Source: Delphinapterus leucas
Lineage: Eukaryota > Chordata > Mammalia > Artiodactyla > Monodontidae
NCBI RefSeq assembly: GCF_002288925.2
Contig: NW_022098001.1
Location: 14,824,743-14,888,742, forward strand
Length of the DNA stretch: 64,000 nucleotides
Direction of reading: 5' to 3'
Part shown: piece by piece, positions 11,650 to 24,381 of the stretch
Layout of the letters: every line of letters begins with the position of its first letter
How positions within the stretch are numbered: the first letter of the stretch is position 1
Made by a program: the position numbers and the translations under genes
Notes under the pieces: generated by a model
The model's database searches: none
The model's input: only the letters and a program-made list of their open reading frames with translations
Told to the model about the DNA's origin: nothing

Positions 11650-12290
11650 GCTGATTTTTTTAAAAAAACTTTAACTTTAATGAGGAATAATTGACAAATC
11701 TCATTGCATATATTTAAAGTGTGCAACATGATGATTTGATATATGCGTTCACTGTGGAATGATTACTAACATCAAGAAAATGAACACATCCATCACCTCA
11801 TATGGTTAACATTTTTTTGTGGCGAGAATGCTTAAGGTCTACTCTCAGCAACTTTCAAGTATATAATACTGTATTATATTACCTATAGTCACTGTGCTGT
11901 ATATTAGATCCTCAGAACTTATTCTTTTTATAACTGAAAATTTGTACCCTTTGACCTACATCACCCAATTTCCCCTATACCCCAGCCCCTGGCTATACCA
12001 CATATTCTCTGTATGTATGAAATTAATTGGATTTTGTTTCCTTTACATTCCACATGTAAGTGATACCATACAGTATTTCTTTTCCTGTCTGACTTATTTC
12101 ACTTAGAATAATACCCTCCAGGCTCATCCATAGTGTAGAAAATGGCAGGAGTTCCTTCTTTTTTATGGCTGAATAATATTCTATTACATACATATATCAC
12201 ATTTTCTTTATCCATTCATTTGTCCAAGGACATTTAGGTTGTTTCCAAATCTTGGCTATTGTGAATAATGCTGCAATAAACATGGGTGTG
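11650..12290 (-). mobile_element. L1 LINE 3' fragment (older family)
   Basis: Antisense L1 3' region: cacatccatcacctcatatg, cacatgtaagtgataccata, cctgtctgacttatttcact, gctattgtgaataatgctgc. It stops abruptly at acatgggtgtg (about 12290). Too diverged to encode ORF2. Confidence 0.85.
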
Positions 12291-13499
12291 CGGAGGAAGA
12301 TCCTTAACCTTTTTTGCGTCACAGATCTCTTTGAAAACTGTTGAGTTTCTCCAGTGAAAACATCCTTAAGCCACACAACATTTTGCATATGATTTTAGGA
12401 AACTCTCTCAGCTTTGGGCAATCCCTGGCAAATTTCCAGGGACTTTGACGCAAGGGCAGTGGATGTCAGTAAATTTGACTGTATTTGTGGAACGTTGACA
12501 CCAACCCTTAAAGCAGAGAGGGGAATAGAAGCCTCTCTGGGCTGGTTATCGGAGCTGGATGGGGTTAACCATGACCTGGTCTCCTCCATCCACCTTCTCA
12601 GGGGTCCTTGGACATTGGCTCATTTGTGAGCCTGTCTTTTCGGGGTCAGAAAATGGCTGCTGCTGCCTTAGGCTCCTAGTGTGGAGGGTCACCTGGCTAA
12701 AGAAGAGGACATTTCCTCACACGGATCTCATTTTATTTGGAAGAAAACACCCTCCCCTGAAGCCCCTCGACTGCTGCTTCCCCCAGCAGACTTCCCCATA
12801 GGATCCTCTGGCCAGAATTGGGTCACGGGCCAGTGCTTGATCTCCAAGGAAGGTGGCGATGGTACCTGGAAACTTCAGCTGCGGCCCTGGGGTCGGAGCA
12901 GGGTTGTCTGGGGGCCATCTGCACCGTCTGCCTTACAAACATCGAGTCGGCCCAGACTTCTCTCACATCAGCATCCCAGCCCCATCCCTCCATGACTCTT
13001 CCACAAGTCTTTCTTTATAGAGTAAAATGTATTAAATTAATACTATGCAGTGAAATTGATGCTTTGGGAACACATGCCTGGTGTAGCCTGTAGCTTCCAT
13101 GTCAGTAGGTCCAGCTGCCCCAGTTTGAGAGACCCAGAGATAATAAATACATTGCAGCATTCACTGAAAATCTTTTTGAGAAACAGAGGGACTCCAACAA
13201 AAAACTGAACCCCCAGATTTTCGGGTTCCAAGCTCCTTGGATGGAGATGGTGGTGGAAAACGTGAAATGGTGGCAGGCAGGACTTTATCAGGATGGAGAG
13301 AGTGAGGCGCTTGGTCAGTCCCGGATTGGGATGGCCCAGGTGATGAACAGAGATGATTCCTCTCACATAATCTCCGGGGAAGAAGGCTCTGTGCTCTGCA
13401 GTCAACTTGGTAGCCATCTGGTGATAGTCAGCTGAGGCAGATTTAAAAATCACTGTCTCTCACTGAGCCCATACTGTTCCCCAAGCTCTCTACCGACCA
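12291..13499. other. Intergenic, no gene seen
   Basis: No recognised repeat or gene. Open frames at 12414-13093 (+) and 13043-13453 (-) show no known domain and no paired splice signals with coding character. Confidence 0.4.
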
Positions 13500-13675
13500 C
13501 TCATCATGCACTTGAGCCTCACAACAGCCTTGTAAGATAATATTAATATACTTTCCTCATTTCACATAAGGAGGAAATTCAAAGCTAACTGAGGTAAGCA
13601 ACCTGACCCAGGCCATTAAGCTCATGAGTGGAGAGCTAGATCCGGACCCCAGGTCTGACTTGAGGGCCCTCTGAG
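13500..13675 (-). repeat. MIR SINE fragment
   Basis: Diverged antisense MIR: gcctcacaacagccttgtaa, then tcatttcacataaggaggaa and ccaggccattaagctcatga. Confidence 0.65.
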
Positions 13676-14136
13676 ACAGAGTGAGGTGTCTCCTCATTAG
13701 CTGTGTGAAGTGGGGCCCACACTCCCACCCTCACAGCCTCCCACCTCTTCCTCAGCTTCCCACTGTGGGGTCACAGCCTCCACGTTGGAATGGCCACCAT
13801 GTGCTCTCTCCTGATTTGGGTGTCTTTTGCTTCTGTTCCCACCACACCCAACACATACACACTAGGACAGCCTGTGGTACTACTCTGGTTTCACAAAGCA
13901 GGCAAGAGGCCTTGTACAAGGTCTTTCCCATTTGGGGGTGTGGGAGGCAGGTGGCATGCTCCTCCTTCCCCGCCCCTACTCCTGCTGTGGTGGCCGCCAG
14001 TGCTGTGTCTGCACCCGGCTTTCCCTCTCGCTGAACCTCAGTAGAGAAGGAGGAGAGTGAATGCTCCCAATTTGCAACTCTTCATGCACAAAACCACTGG
14101 CTAGGTCCGCTCCCCGTCTACACATTTTGTAGTATC
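13676..14136. other. Intergenic, nothing recognised
   Basis: No gene or clear repeat seen. Short open frames here are unsupported. Confidence 0.4.
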
Positions 14137-14525
14137 TAATACTATTGGTTTTGAGACTTCCCTGGTGGTCCGGTTGTGAAAAATCCCAATGCAAGGGACG
14201 CTGGTTTGATCCCTGGCTGGGGAACTAAGATCCCACATGCCATGTGCCAACTAAGCCCGTGCACCACAACTACTGAGGTCATGCGCCTCATTGAGAGAGC
14301 CCACGTTGCTGCAAACTACAGAGCCCACGTGCTCTGGAGCCCTTGCACCCTGGAGCCCGCGTGCCACAACTAGAGAGAGAAAACCCCCATGCCACAACTA
14401 GAGAGAAGCCCACAGACAGCAACAAAGAACCCGCGCACCACAAGGAAAGATCCAGCATGCCACAACTAAGACCCGATGCAGCCATAAATAAATAAATAAA
14501 TAAATAAAATAATACTACTGGTTTT
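14137..14525 (+). mobile_element. CHR-2-type SINE with target-site duplications
   Basis: SINE body 14153-14509 in + orientation, from gagacttccctggtggtcc to an A-rich tail with (AAAT) units. The duplications TAATACTATTGGTTTT (14137-14152) and TAATACTACTGGTTTT (14510-14525) match at 15 of 16 bases, showing retrotransposition. It is the long form with repeated gccacaactagagag motifs in its body. Confidence 0.93.
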
Positions 14526-15691
14526 CAGCACCTTGACTTTTAAAAGAAAAGGTGCTTTCCAGGTAGGTGAGAGGTGAAGATTTGTCAGAGTTTTGCAGTG
14601 AGCCAGCTCTTCTCCCAAGTGGCCATGGTTAGGTGTGGGCAGGATGAGAGCTGGGATGCAGCCCCCAGATCCTGCCAGAGCTTCAGGGTGACTGCTCAGA
14701 GGCTGGCCCTGGGGGAGGGGACGGGCATGGCTGGGAAAGCCTGTTTGTTCTTTGCTGACCAGAGAAGGCTGCAGTGCACATCTGGATTTAATCAGCTGTC
14801 AGGAGGTTACTAGATACTAAAATGCCCCCAGAAGATGCTGTTGGTCTGCCAGTTCAGAGCCAGGTTAGAGGTGCATGTCTTTTGCCACCCAGGGGCATGG
14901 TATTTAATCAGAGGGGGTTTGGTTTTTTTTTTCCAGAGATTGGCTGGAAGTTGGCTTTCCAGGGGATAACATGTTTTGGACTTCGAATCAACGGGCTCTT
15001 TTCAAACAAGTTCCTCCTTGTGGCCGGGATTTCTCTCCCAATGCCAAGGGAACAACTCCTCCCAGGGGTCCTGACAGGTCCCTCCTGTAAGTGCTGGAGA
15101 TGAGTCATGCGGAGGGAGAGTCTGGCTCCAGGGCTGAGAGTTGGGGGCTGTGGTGCCGGAGCTGGGCTGGCAGCTCTCAGGCAACAGGCCAGGCTTCGTC
15201 CTCCATTCTGCCAAGAAGGGCCTCTGTCTTGTTTTCCTCAGCTACACTTCTGTGTAGCTGAGAGGGGTCTAATTGCCCAAGAATGTGACATTTTTCAGTG
15301 GCCTCGAGCTGGATAATCTTCCTGTCAGTGCTTTCTGGAGTGTGCACCAAGTATAATGCTGCCTGCTCTGCGGATACCGAGAGGTAGAATACAGAAACCC
15401 TGCCGTCTAGAATGGAATACTCCAGCTGGGAAGACAAGACTTAGACATCTTCAGTGAAACGCTAAGACTTAAACAACAGAGCAAGAGTCATCCCTGGTTG
15501 GGACACAGCTAACTGAGGAGAGGCCAGCGACTTTAGAAGGAGGTTGAGCTTTCTGTGGCGGGTGAGAAGTAGGAAGGTGGGATGGGGGGAGGGGCAGGAG
15601 AGCTTCCACAAAGGGATCAACCATGCTGGGCTTTAAAGACATGGATTTTGGACAGCTAGTCATAAAGATGATTCCAGCCACTTAGTGAGCT
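14526..15691. other. Intergenic, no gene seen
   Basis: Nothing recognised as gene or repeat. Several short open frames on both strands lack family resemblance. Confidence 0.4.
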
Positions 15692-15897
15692 CTGATCAGG
15701 TATAAACACTCCACTAAGTATTAATGCAGATATTATTAATTCAATCTAAACAACTTTACGGTGGGTGCTACTATATCTACCTGACAGATGAGAAAACTAG
15801 TTCAGAGAAATTAAGAAACATGTCCAAAGTCACACAGCTAGTAAGAAGGGGATCTAGAATTTGAACAGAAGTGAGTCTAGTTCCGAAGTCTGTGCTC
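15692..15897 (-). repeat. MIR SINE
   Basis: Clear antisense MIR core: cagatgagaaaactagttca, then caaagtcacacagctagtaa, then gaatttgaacagaagtg. Confidence 0.85.
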
Positions 15898-17639
15898 TGG
15901 TGGCTCCTGGGAGACAACTCGCCATGTGCCTCTTGTGTTTCTCTTTGTCTTGTGAGTGAACTGGCTGCTTTTTGTTTGGTATTATCTTTTCCAAGATGTT
16001 TTTATAGCGAACTGTCTTGGAGGATAGCAATGATGTCTCCTTTCAGAACAAGGGGTAGGCACGCTCACTGCTCACTATAAAAAATTCAGGTTCCCTAAGC
16101 CCTGATTCCTCTCCTGTAGTGAAATCCACTGTGTGAGCAAGGGTTCACTGGCCCTATTCATGCTGCTCTGGGGGGGCTGTAGCTTGGGAAACCAGCACTG
16201 GATGCGCTGATGCTCAGGCTGCTTGCTGCACCATGAGTGATAAATCCTTTGTCTTTGACCCAGGAGTCTCGTAGCTTCTGTGAGTGACATCCATGAAATC
16301 GTGAGTGACTCAGTTGTTAGCTTGCAAGTGGGGCAAAATCTCAGACCCTTCATAGTTCTTGACAGGTGTGTGTGTGTGTGTGTATGTGTGTGTGTGGGTG
16401 TTCTCCCTGACATGTGGGGAGAGGGAAGGCCCTGGGTGAGGGGTGGAACTTTGAAGGTCAACCTGTGGACGCAGGAAATGGAAGCCTTTGGTTGAGGATC
16501 GGTGTGTACATGGGTTTGCCCAGTGTAGAGGGTTTGTGTGAAGGAGGAGAGGGAGACAAAGCTGAAGGAATAAATTATAGATAGCTTCTGAACTTTCCAC
16601 AAACTGAAAACACGAGGATTATGAGGAAAGACCGCCAGAAATATGGTTGGTGCCTGGGAATGTTTCTTCAGTATCACCTAGGAATACATTTTAATGTGGC
16701 CCAACGGCAGTCGCTGACAACATACTCAGAGCACTTGGCTCCAAGGATGCCAGTGGTCCACACCCAGTCCTGCCATGTTCCCCTGCCTCATGGTTTATGG
16801 ACCAGCTGTGACCCTGATTTTCCACCTCCTTTCCCATTTCTCCGTTCCAAGGCAGATATGGGCTTCAGTGGAAAGCACTTGAAGCAGCCTCAGCCCTCCA
16901 GTGTCCGGCGCAGAGCTGGTGTTTGAAATGCAGTACTTTGCTCTGTCTGGACTGGTTGGTTTGCCTGAACTGTGGCTGAGGATGGTGGCCAGCCTGGCAC
17001 CCTTTCCTCTGTCAGCCAGACTGCACCCTGCCCATCTGACTCCAGCTTTTAGCCTTCTCCACCCTCGTTCACAGGCCCAATCAGGCCCCAGCTGTTCTCT
17101 TTTCCTGCCCAGTTTGGGCTGTAACCTGCCAAGTTCCACTGACCAATACTGGGATGGATGGTGACAAGGATGGCGGATGGCCGTTCAGTAGGAGTGGAAG
17201 ACAGCTAGGGCTGTTTGTACAATCTTCCCCATGGCAGAGCTTACACCTAGGACCATGTCTTCTCTTTCCCTTTTTTCCTGGTTTTGTGGAGGCATTCCTT
17301 CCTGCCTCTGCCCCTGCCCGCAGCATAATTATTTCCCTGGGTGTGGAGATACACTTAAAATCTCAATTGATAGTGAAGTTGGTTCACAAGCCATGTTGGG
17401 ACCTGAACCTATGGAAGGGCCAGGTTGAGACCAGAGCAGCTGTTGGTGCTCTGCCTGCATCTTCTTGGATCTCACCATTTCCATTCATGCCTGTCCTACT
17501 TCCAAATGCCAATACTGAATCTCCTTACACGAGGACTTGCTTTGCTGCCAAGACCCTCTTTTTCCATGTGCCAGGCAGGCTAGAAACGCCAGGGCATGAA
17601 CGTCTTCAGGAAACAGAGAGAAAAGAATGAAAAAATGAA
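15898..17639. other. Intergenic, no gene seen
   Basis: Contains the GT microsatellite at 16376-16400. No coding exon or other repeat is recognised. The 158-codon open frame at 17154-17630 has no known domain. Confidence 0.4.
16376..16400. repeat. (GT)n microsatellite
   Basis: GT dinucleotides with one interruption (tgtatg). Likely length-variable. Confidence 0.9.
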
Positions 17640-18340
17640 CTGAGTCTCAGTGAGTTATCGTAAAACTCAAATGGTCTATAATATACGTGTAATTGGAGTC
17701 CCTGAAAGAAGACAGGGCACAAAAATATTTGAAGAAATTGTTGCACCCTATTTCATTGTATTAATGACTATACTTTATTTAATCATTCCTTATTGTTGGC
17801 ATTTAGGTTATTTCCAATTTTATACCATTAGGAATAGCATTCTAATGAACACTCTTGTTCATAAATCTTCATGTGTCTTTCAGTTTCCTTGGGATAAATG
17901 CCTACGAGTGTGTATGTTGGTCCAAAGGATATAAACATTTTAAAGACTTTTGAGAATTTTTTCAAATGGTTCTTCAGAAACATTGACCCATTTACCCTCC
18001 CACAAGCAGCCTGGAAGGTGCCTGTTACCCTATACCCACACACACATTAGCTGAACTGTGCCCGATTGATGGGCAGAGTGGTGTTTTTATTGTTGCGAGG
18101 TTGCATTTCTTTGGTTATTACTGAAGTTGAACAGTGCTTTTATTTTCCATTTACAGAGCTATCTGCTCATGTCCATTTCCCTCTTAAACACTGTGTTATC
18201 CATCTTTTTCTCACTGATATATGAATTTTTCTTTATAGATTAACTTTCACCTGTCATCTTTCAATTTTTCATATTTGTCTTTGGCATTTTGGATCAGTTC
18301 CCATCATATTTCATTGCTAGTCATCTTTTGGACTGATAGT
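17640..18340. mobile_element. Ancient L1 fragments in opposite orientations
   Basis: 17655-17745 reads forward as a piece of L1 ORF1 (VIGVPERRQGTKIFEEIVA, compare the IKGVPEE motif of ORF1p). From about 17750 the DNA matches the antisense L1 3' region instead (ggcatttaggttatttccaa, gaatagcattctaatgaaca, gttgcatttctttggttatt). The flip near 17748 suggests an inversion or two separate insertions. Confidence 0.65.
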
Positions 18341-18582
18341 ACCAAAATATATTGATGTTTTCCAGCCCACAGTTCACCTATCTGTTGTCATATGCTATTG
18401 CTAGTGGTAAGGGTAATGAGGATAAAAGACCTTTATTCAGTAATGACTTGGGCAAGAAGCATGCATACATGGCTGCTATGTATAATTGTGTAAGGTGTGC
18501 TTGCCCAAGGTGCCAGGAGTCCCCTCTCCCTCCCTCAGTGGGGGTCAGTATCAACCTTGGAACACCTTGTAATTCTCAGAAA
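18341..18582. other. Intergenic, nothing recognised
   Basis: Unique-looking sequence between repeats. No gene seen. Confidence 0.4.
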
Positions 18583-18607
18583 GACATATTAGTCAGTGTT
18601 CTCCAGA

Positions 18608-18610
<3 letters not shown>

Positions 18611-18656
<46 letters not shown>
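18611..18656. repeat. (TA)23 microsatellite
   Basis: An uninterrupted run of TA units, self-complementary and prone to slippage. Confidence 0.97.
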
Positions 18657-18660
<4 letters not shown>

Positions 18661-18704
18661 AGCATGCATATACATATCCAAGCATATACATATAGGAGAT
18701 ATAT

Positions 18705-18859
18705 ATATTAGGGCCCTCTGTATCTGCTGGTTCTGAATCTGTGCACATGAAGGGTCAACTGTACTACACCATTTTATATAAGGGTATATAAAGGACTTGA
18801 GCAACTGTAGTATCCCCAGGGGTCTTGCAACCAATCCCCTGCCAATACTGAGGGATGAT

Positions 18860-18862
<3 letters not shown>
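18705..18862. mobile_element. Tigger-like non-autonomous DNA transposon
   Basis: Ends gggccctctgtatctgctgg and aatactgagggatgattg are imperfect inverted repeats (CCCTC-GTATC against ATACTGAGGG), with TA at both borders. This fits a mariner/Tigger-type MITE of about 155 bp. Family assignment is from memory of the ends. Confidence 0.5.

Positions 18863-18863
<1 letters not shown>

Positions 18864-18896
<33 letters not shown>
18864..18896. repeat. (TG)n microsatellite
   Basis: About 16 TG units directly after the Tigger-like element. Confidence 0.95.
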
Positions 18897-18898
<2 letters not shown>

Positions 18899-19270
18899 TT
18901 ATATTTTCTTTCTTTTCTTTTCTATAAGGAATTGGTTTGTGTGGTCATGGAGGCTGACAAGTCCAGCCTTCAGGGTGGGCTAGCAGGGTGGAGACCCAGG
19001 GAGAGCTGATGTTCCAGTTTGAAGGCCAGCAGGAAGAGCTGCAGAGAAAGTCTGAAGGTAGTCTGCTAGAAAATTCTCTCTTCGGGGAGGTTTGGTCTTT
19101 TGTTTATTCAACTGCCTTCAACTGATTGAATGAGGCCCATTCACATTATGGAGGGCAATCTGCTTTACCCTAGTGATTAAAATTGTAGTCTAATCTACTG
19201 TTGAAGTCTACCCATCTAAATGTTAATCTCATCCATAAAACACTGTCACAGAAACACCCAAAATAATGTT

Positions 19271-19634
19271 TTTTTAAAAATATCTCTTTATTTATTTTTG
19301 GCTCTGTTGGGTCTTAGTTGCGGCACGTGGGATCTTTTTGTTGCAGTGCACAGCCTCTTCATCGCGGTGCATGGGCTCTTTGTTGCGGTGCGTGGGCTTC
19401 TCTCTAGTTGTGGTGCATGGGCTCCAGAGCATGCAGGCTCAGTAGTTGCAGCACACGGGCTCTGTAGTGGTGGCACGTGGGCTGTCTAGTTGTGGTGTGT
19501 GAGCTCCGTAGTTGTGGCGTGTGGGCTTAGTAGCCCTGCGGCATGTGGGATCTTAGTTCCCTGACCGGGGATGGAACCTGCGTCCCCTGCATTGTAAGGC
19601 GGATTCTTAACCACTGGACCACCAGGGAAGTCCC
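19271..19634 (-). mobile_element. CHR-2-type SINE (long form)
   Basis: Reverse orientation from a T/A-rich tail (tatctctttatttatttttg) to the tRNA-like head ending caccagggaagtccc. Flanks aaataatgttt and gaatagtattt are the probable target duplication within the older repeat. Confidence 0.9.
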
Positions 19635-19665
19635 CGGAATAGTATTTGACTAAATATCTGGGGAA

Positions 19666-20544
19666 TGCTGCCATCTATATCTCTAATAACTATATCTATC
19701 TGATATAGAGATAACTGCTTTTATTCATGTCTATATTTCCAGTACTTAGCATGGTTGGTGAGCAACAGACATTGAGTGAATGAATGAACAAATGAATGAA
19801 CACTAATTGAAATGCTCAGACACTGTGAGTGCCAGAATTAGGATCAGAATTTACGTCCTCTGGAATTCAAGTCCTATGTGTTCTCTTCCCGATTCATCAA
19901 CATTTGGGTTTCCAGAGGCAATCATAAAGGTCAGTTCTTCCAGAAGACTCTCCAGCCCTAGGGCTGATTCCTTGCTGAACTGGCTTCTGGTACCAGCCAG
20001 ACTCTGCATCTATTGTCTCAGGGCTCTTTACAAAGCCAAGCAGAATTATCCCTTAAACAATCGCTTCCTTAAAATCCGCTGAATTATTAACAATGGAGAG
20101 GCTACTGCTGGGGAAGAACAAAAATCCCTGCGGGCTGTGCTTTGACTTGCCTGTCCTGAAACCTCATGGAGTAGAGGATGCCAGAAGACTATTGCCAAGA
20201 CCTGGGACCAAAATCAAGGTAATTAAATAAAATCTCAGACTCTTCCTAAGGAACAAACAAAACTTTTCATAAGGAGTAATTGTTAGGAAATCTGTAGGTA
20301 CTTTGCAAGTCTTAGAGGCTGGTTCATATTAGCTGACGCTATTCTCCTTAATTGCTTCCCTTTAAACATATTGACTGTTTTTGCTTTGGTCTTCCCTGCC
20401 TCCCACCTTTTTCTTCTCTGTGGAAGCTACAGTTGATTCAACTCACTAAGGTTTTACCAAGAACGAATAATAGGCCTTTGTGGGAACATGAAATGTAAGT
20501 TGTGGCCTCACCCTCAATGTAATGAGGCTAATAGCAGATAACTT
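19666..20544. other. Intergenic, no gene seen
   Basis: Includes short GAAT-rich DNA near 19770-19800. No coding exon recognised. Confidence 0.4.
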
Positions 20545-20752
20545 AAAATGTTCCAGGCAACGTGTTAAGCATTTTACATTCATTTAATTTCCTTCTCACA
20601 ATGACCCTAGGAAGTAGTAGTCTTATTATTTATTGTTTCCACTTTACAGATGGGGAAACTGGGAACAGAGTTCTAATATCTCGCCTTGGTCAAACAGCCA
20701 GGATTCAAACCCACATTCGCCTGAACTCAAAGCCTGAGGTCTTAGCTGTTGC
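20545..20752 (-). repeat. MIR SINE
   Basis: Antisense MIR: ttacattcatttaatttcct, tttacagatggggaaactgg, ccaggattcaaacccacatt. Confidence 0.8.
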
Positions 20753-21159
20753 GTTGTATTTCCTCTCATGATCTACTTGGTGATTTACACAATGGAACTC
20801 TTAGCTATGAAATCTTAGGATACAGAGAAACCATATAAAAATTGTTAAAATAAATTAATACTTCAATGTAGAACCATTAATAATGGATAAATCTTTATAA
20901 TCATGCATAGATATAGGTATAGAAGATTTTCATTTTTATTGTCAATTACTAGTATTTTTGGAGTAGTTCAGGCCCATTATAACTTTTTCTTTTCAAATAG
21001 CCTAGAAGGGTACAAGATGAAAAAGGAAAGTCTTCCATGTATATTGTGTATTTGCTCTGTTATTTGAGAATATTCAATTCTGCTATAGGAGAAAAGAAAA
21101 CAAATAGAATGGATGAAACTTAGAGGGGAGGTTAAGTATACATAGTGAGTAAACAAGTA
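20753..21159. other. Intergenic, nothing recognised
   Basis: AT-rich DNA with no gene or clear repeat. Confidence 0.4.
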
Positions 21160-21560
21160 GCTTGTGAGATCCCAGAACTTATTCCTCTTACAACTGGAAA
21201 TTTGTCCCCTTTAACCAACATCTCTATCTCTCCCAGTTTTCAATCTTTGATCTACCTGGAATTTACTTTAGTGTAGGGGGAAAAAAAGGTTCCAGCTTTA
21301 TTTTCTCCCAAATGTTTAGCCAGTGTTCCCTTTATTGAATAATCTAACTTCCTCTACTGTTTTGAAATGCTAACTTTATCATATATAACAATTCCATATG
21401 TATTTGAATCCCTTTTGCATTGATGTGTCTCTCTGTTCTTGTGCTGGTCCCAAACTTTCAATTACTGTAGGTTTATGTTATTTAAAAATATATGGTAGGG
21501 CAATCCTTCCCACTCTACAGCAGTTATTCTTTTTAAAATATTTTTTCATGGAGTATCCTG
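21160..21560 (-). mobile_element. Ancient L1 fragments
   Basis: 21160-21225 resembles the antisense L1 3' region (cagaacttattcctcttaca). 21240-21520 resembles antisense ORF2 (ccagtgttccctttattgaa, tctgttcttgtgctggtccc, ttactgtaggtttatgtta). Heavily decayed. Confidence 0.6.
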
Positions 21561-21944
21561 CATGTTTATAGTTCATATGAAACCCATACTTTTTTCCTTT
21601 AGAATCAATTTGTCTAGTCCCACTAATAATCATGTTAGTTTTTTAAAAATTGAGATCAGATTAAATTTAGAGATAATTGAACAATTTTGAGATAATTTAA
21701 AGTTTAGAGATAATTGAGTCGATATTTTATTACTATTGTCTTGCCTTGTTTAATATTAAAGTATACAATTCTATTTATTTGAATCTTATTTCGTGTGTCT
21801 TCATAGAAATTTAAAGTTTTTTTTCAGGTAGGTCTGTACATTTCTTATACGATTCTCAAACATTTTGTGTATTTTGTGCTTTGATTAACAAGATATTCTC
21901 TTTGTTATAGTTTTGAATTGGTGGTGGTTTCTTTCTGAAGCAGT
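21561..21944. other. Probable decayed L1, otherwise nothing
   Basis: AT-rich sequence that may continue the L1 fragment to the left. No gene seen. Confidence 0.35.
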
Positions 21945-22195
21945 GGTATAATAGCATAGCAACCGAAGCATAGCCTTTTGGTGCCTTATTGCCTAATTTA
22001 AATATGATCTTTGGCTTTGTGAATTAGGGCAAGTTATTGAATCTCTCTAAGTGCCACCGTTTCCTTTTCCGTAGAATGAGGATAATCATAGTGCTTACCT
22101 CAGGGAATTGTTTAGAAGATTAAGCAAATTATTTTTGAAGAGTTCTTTGAAAAGCGCCTGCCACATAGCAAGCACTTGAGATGTTAATTATGTTG
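21945..22195 (+). repeat. MIR SINE
   Basis: Forward MIR: ggcaagttattgaatctctc, gaatgaggataatcatagtg, cctgccacatagcaagcact. Confidence 0.8.
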
Positions 22196-22529
22196 CAGAG
22201 CTATTGATTTCTATCAACTAATTTCACAATTAACCACTTTACTGAATTTTCTTATATTTTTCTAACAGTTCTTCAGAGAATCCTCTGGGTAATCAAGGTG
22301 TCTTGCCATTTTATCCACCAACTTTAGAAGGTATCTCTTAGTTCCCTCACTGCGTAAAATGAGGAAATTAGTGCTCAATTCACTTCCCTCCATACCTCCT
22401 TCCTCTCCCCTTCTCAGCTGCACCCAGCATACTATTACTTTTCATCATTATACTATGTTCTATAAATGGAATGAAAATGCTTTGGTACATTCTTTGGTAC
22501 ATACATATAAATGATTCTTAACCTGGGGC
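22196..22529. other. Intergenic, nothing recognised
   Basis: No gene or clear repeat. Confidence 0.4.
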
Positions 22530-23600
22530 CTTGGAGAAGATGGCAGTGGCAAGGGGAGTGGCCATGAAATAGTATTTCATTTTCTCTGAATTCTCCCATA
22601 AAAGCAGACAGAACAACTAGATAATAAAGTAAATAACCTATGGACAACACTTACAACAGAACTAGGTTGTAAGGAATCTCCAGGAACCCCAAAACACAAG
22701 CAGGAGAATACAAACCACTATTAACCTCAGAAACTGTATTGTATCAGTGTCTGCAAAGAATAAACCACAGGGAAGTAACAGATCATCTTATAGGCCTGAG
22801 ACCAGGAGAAACCCAATAGATATTCACTGACAAGCATGGAAAGACAATTTGGGAAAAGAACCAAATGTGAGAAGACTTTCACCCTCCACTATTGAATGAA
22901 TACAAGGAGCTCATGGTAAGATCTGAAGGGGTTGGATCAGCCAGAGCTCCCATCCAGCAGTTTGAGGGGAAACTGTTGGGAGTAGAATAAAAAATGACTG
23001 TGATAGGGAATATAGAGAGGAAGGAAAGAGAAGGTCCAGGAAAAAATGAGAGAAGAGAATAGACAGAAAGTCTTAGAAATCAAGGCATTATATTTTTGAA
23101 CAATCTCCACCTTTCAAATAAAAAAGAGAAAACCCACCATCACCAGCACCAATAACAAAACAACCGTTACTGATGTCTACACTGAATGGAAACTCTATGA
23201 GGTTAGAAAAGCTATGTTAATTTTTCTTTCAGGAAAATAAACTTCACATAAAAATAAAGAACAGAAAATTATTGAGGTCAAATTGCATACAAAGTTATTA
23301 TAAGAAAAAAAGAATGAGGAGCAGAATGATATCCCTATAAACAATGAATGCATGCCAGGAAGACCTGCCTACAGATTAAAATGGTACCCTTCTATTTCAA
23401 AATGAGCTAAAGCATATTAGTAAAATAATACCAGACATGAAAGAACACATAAATCAGAAATAGAAAATTCAGAAGTGAGGTGACACAGAGAATTAGGCAA
23501 AATGAGGAGTCAGAAGAATATGTTCCAAAGATGGAACAAGACAAAACCCTAGAAGGACTAGCAAAGTGGAGATAGTCTACTCAATAAAGATTTCAGGGTA

Positions 23601-24381
23601 ATGATCATAAAGATGCTTAAAAAACTCAGAAGAGTGGATAAACATAGTGATAAGTTTAACAAAGAGTTAGAAAATATAAAGAAGAACCAATCAGAGTGGA
23701 AGAATACAATAACTGAAATAAAAAGCACACTAGAAGGAATCAACAGTATATTAAATGATACAGAGGAATGGATAAGTGAACTGGAAGACAGAGTAGTGAA
23801 ATCACCCTCTCTGAACACAAAAAAGAAAAAAAGAATTTTTAAAAATGAGGATAGTTTAAGAGACCTCTGAGACAACATCAAGCATACTAACAATCACATT
23901 ATAGGGTTTCAGAAGGAAAAGAGAGAGAGGAAAGGGCAGACAACTTATTTGAAGAAATAATGGCTGACAACTTTCCCAACCTAGGGAATGAAACAGACAT
24001 CCAGATCCAGGAAGCACAAAAAGTCCCAAATAAAATGAACCTAAAGAAGTCCATACCAAGACATACTATAATTAAAATGGCAAAAATTAAAGATAAGAGA
24101 GACTATTAAAAGCAGCAAGGGAAAAGCAACTAGTTATGTACGAGGGAACTCCCATAAGAAAGTCAACTGACTTTTCAGGAGAAATTTTGCAGGCCAGAAG
24201 GGACTGGCACAATACGTTCAAAGTAATGAACGGGAAAAACCTAAAGCCAAGAATACTCAACCCAGCAAGGCTCTCATTCAGGTTTGAAGGAGATATAAAC
24301 AGTTTCACAGATAAGCAAAAGCTAAAAGAATTCAGCATCACCAAAACAGCTTTGCAAGAAATGTTAATGGGACTTCTGTAA
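23601..24381 (+). pseudogene. L1 ORF1 remnant
   Basis: 23601-23870 encodes the coiled-coil part (TEEWISELEDRVV motif). Around 23880-24130 the RRM region is out of frame. 24136-24381 encodes the C-terminal domain (ILNPARLSFRFEGDI, then TALQEMLMGLL and stop). The same gene product is the RNA-coating ORF1 protein; this copy is split by frameshifts. Confidence 0.85.

Larger units (their letters stand above)
18583..19665 (+). repeat. Old interspersed repeat of unassigned family, interrupted three times
   Basis: Pieces at 18583-18610 (ttagtcagtgttctccagag), 18900-19270 (aaggaattggtttgtgtggt, tggagacccagggagagctg, ttatggagggcaatctgctt) and 19635-19665 (tttgactaaatatctggg) follow a common mammalian repeat whose family name I cannot fix. 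It is interrupted by TA and TG microsatellites, a Tigger-like element and a SINE. Confidence 0.6.
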
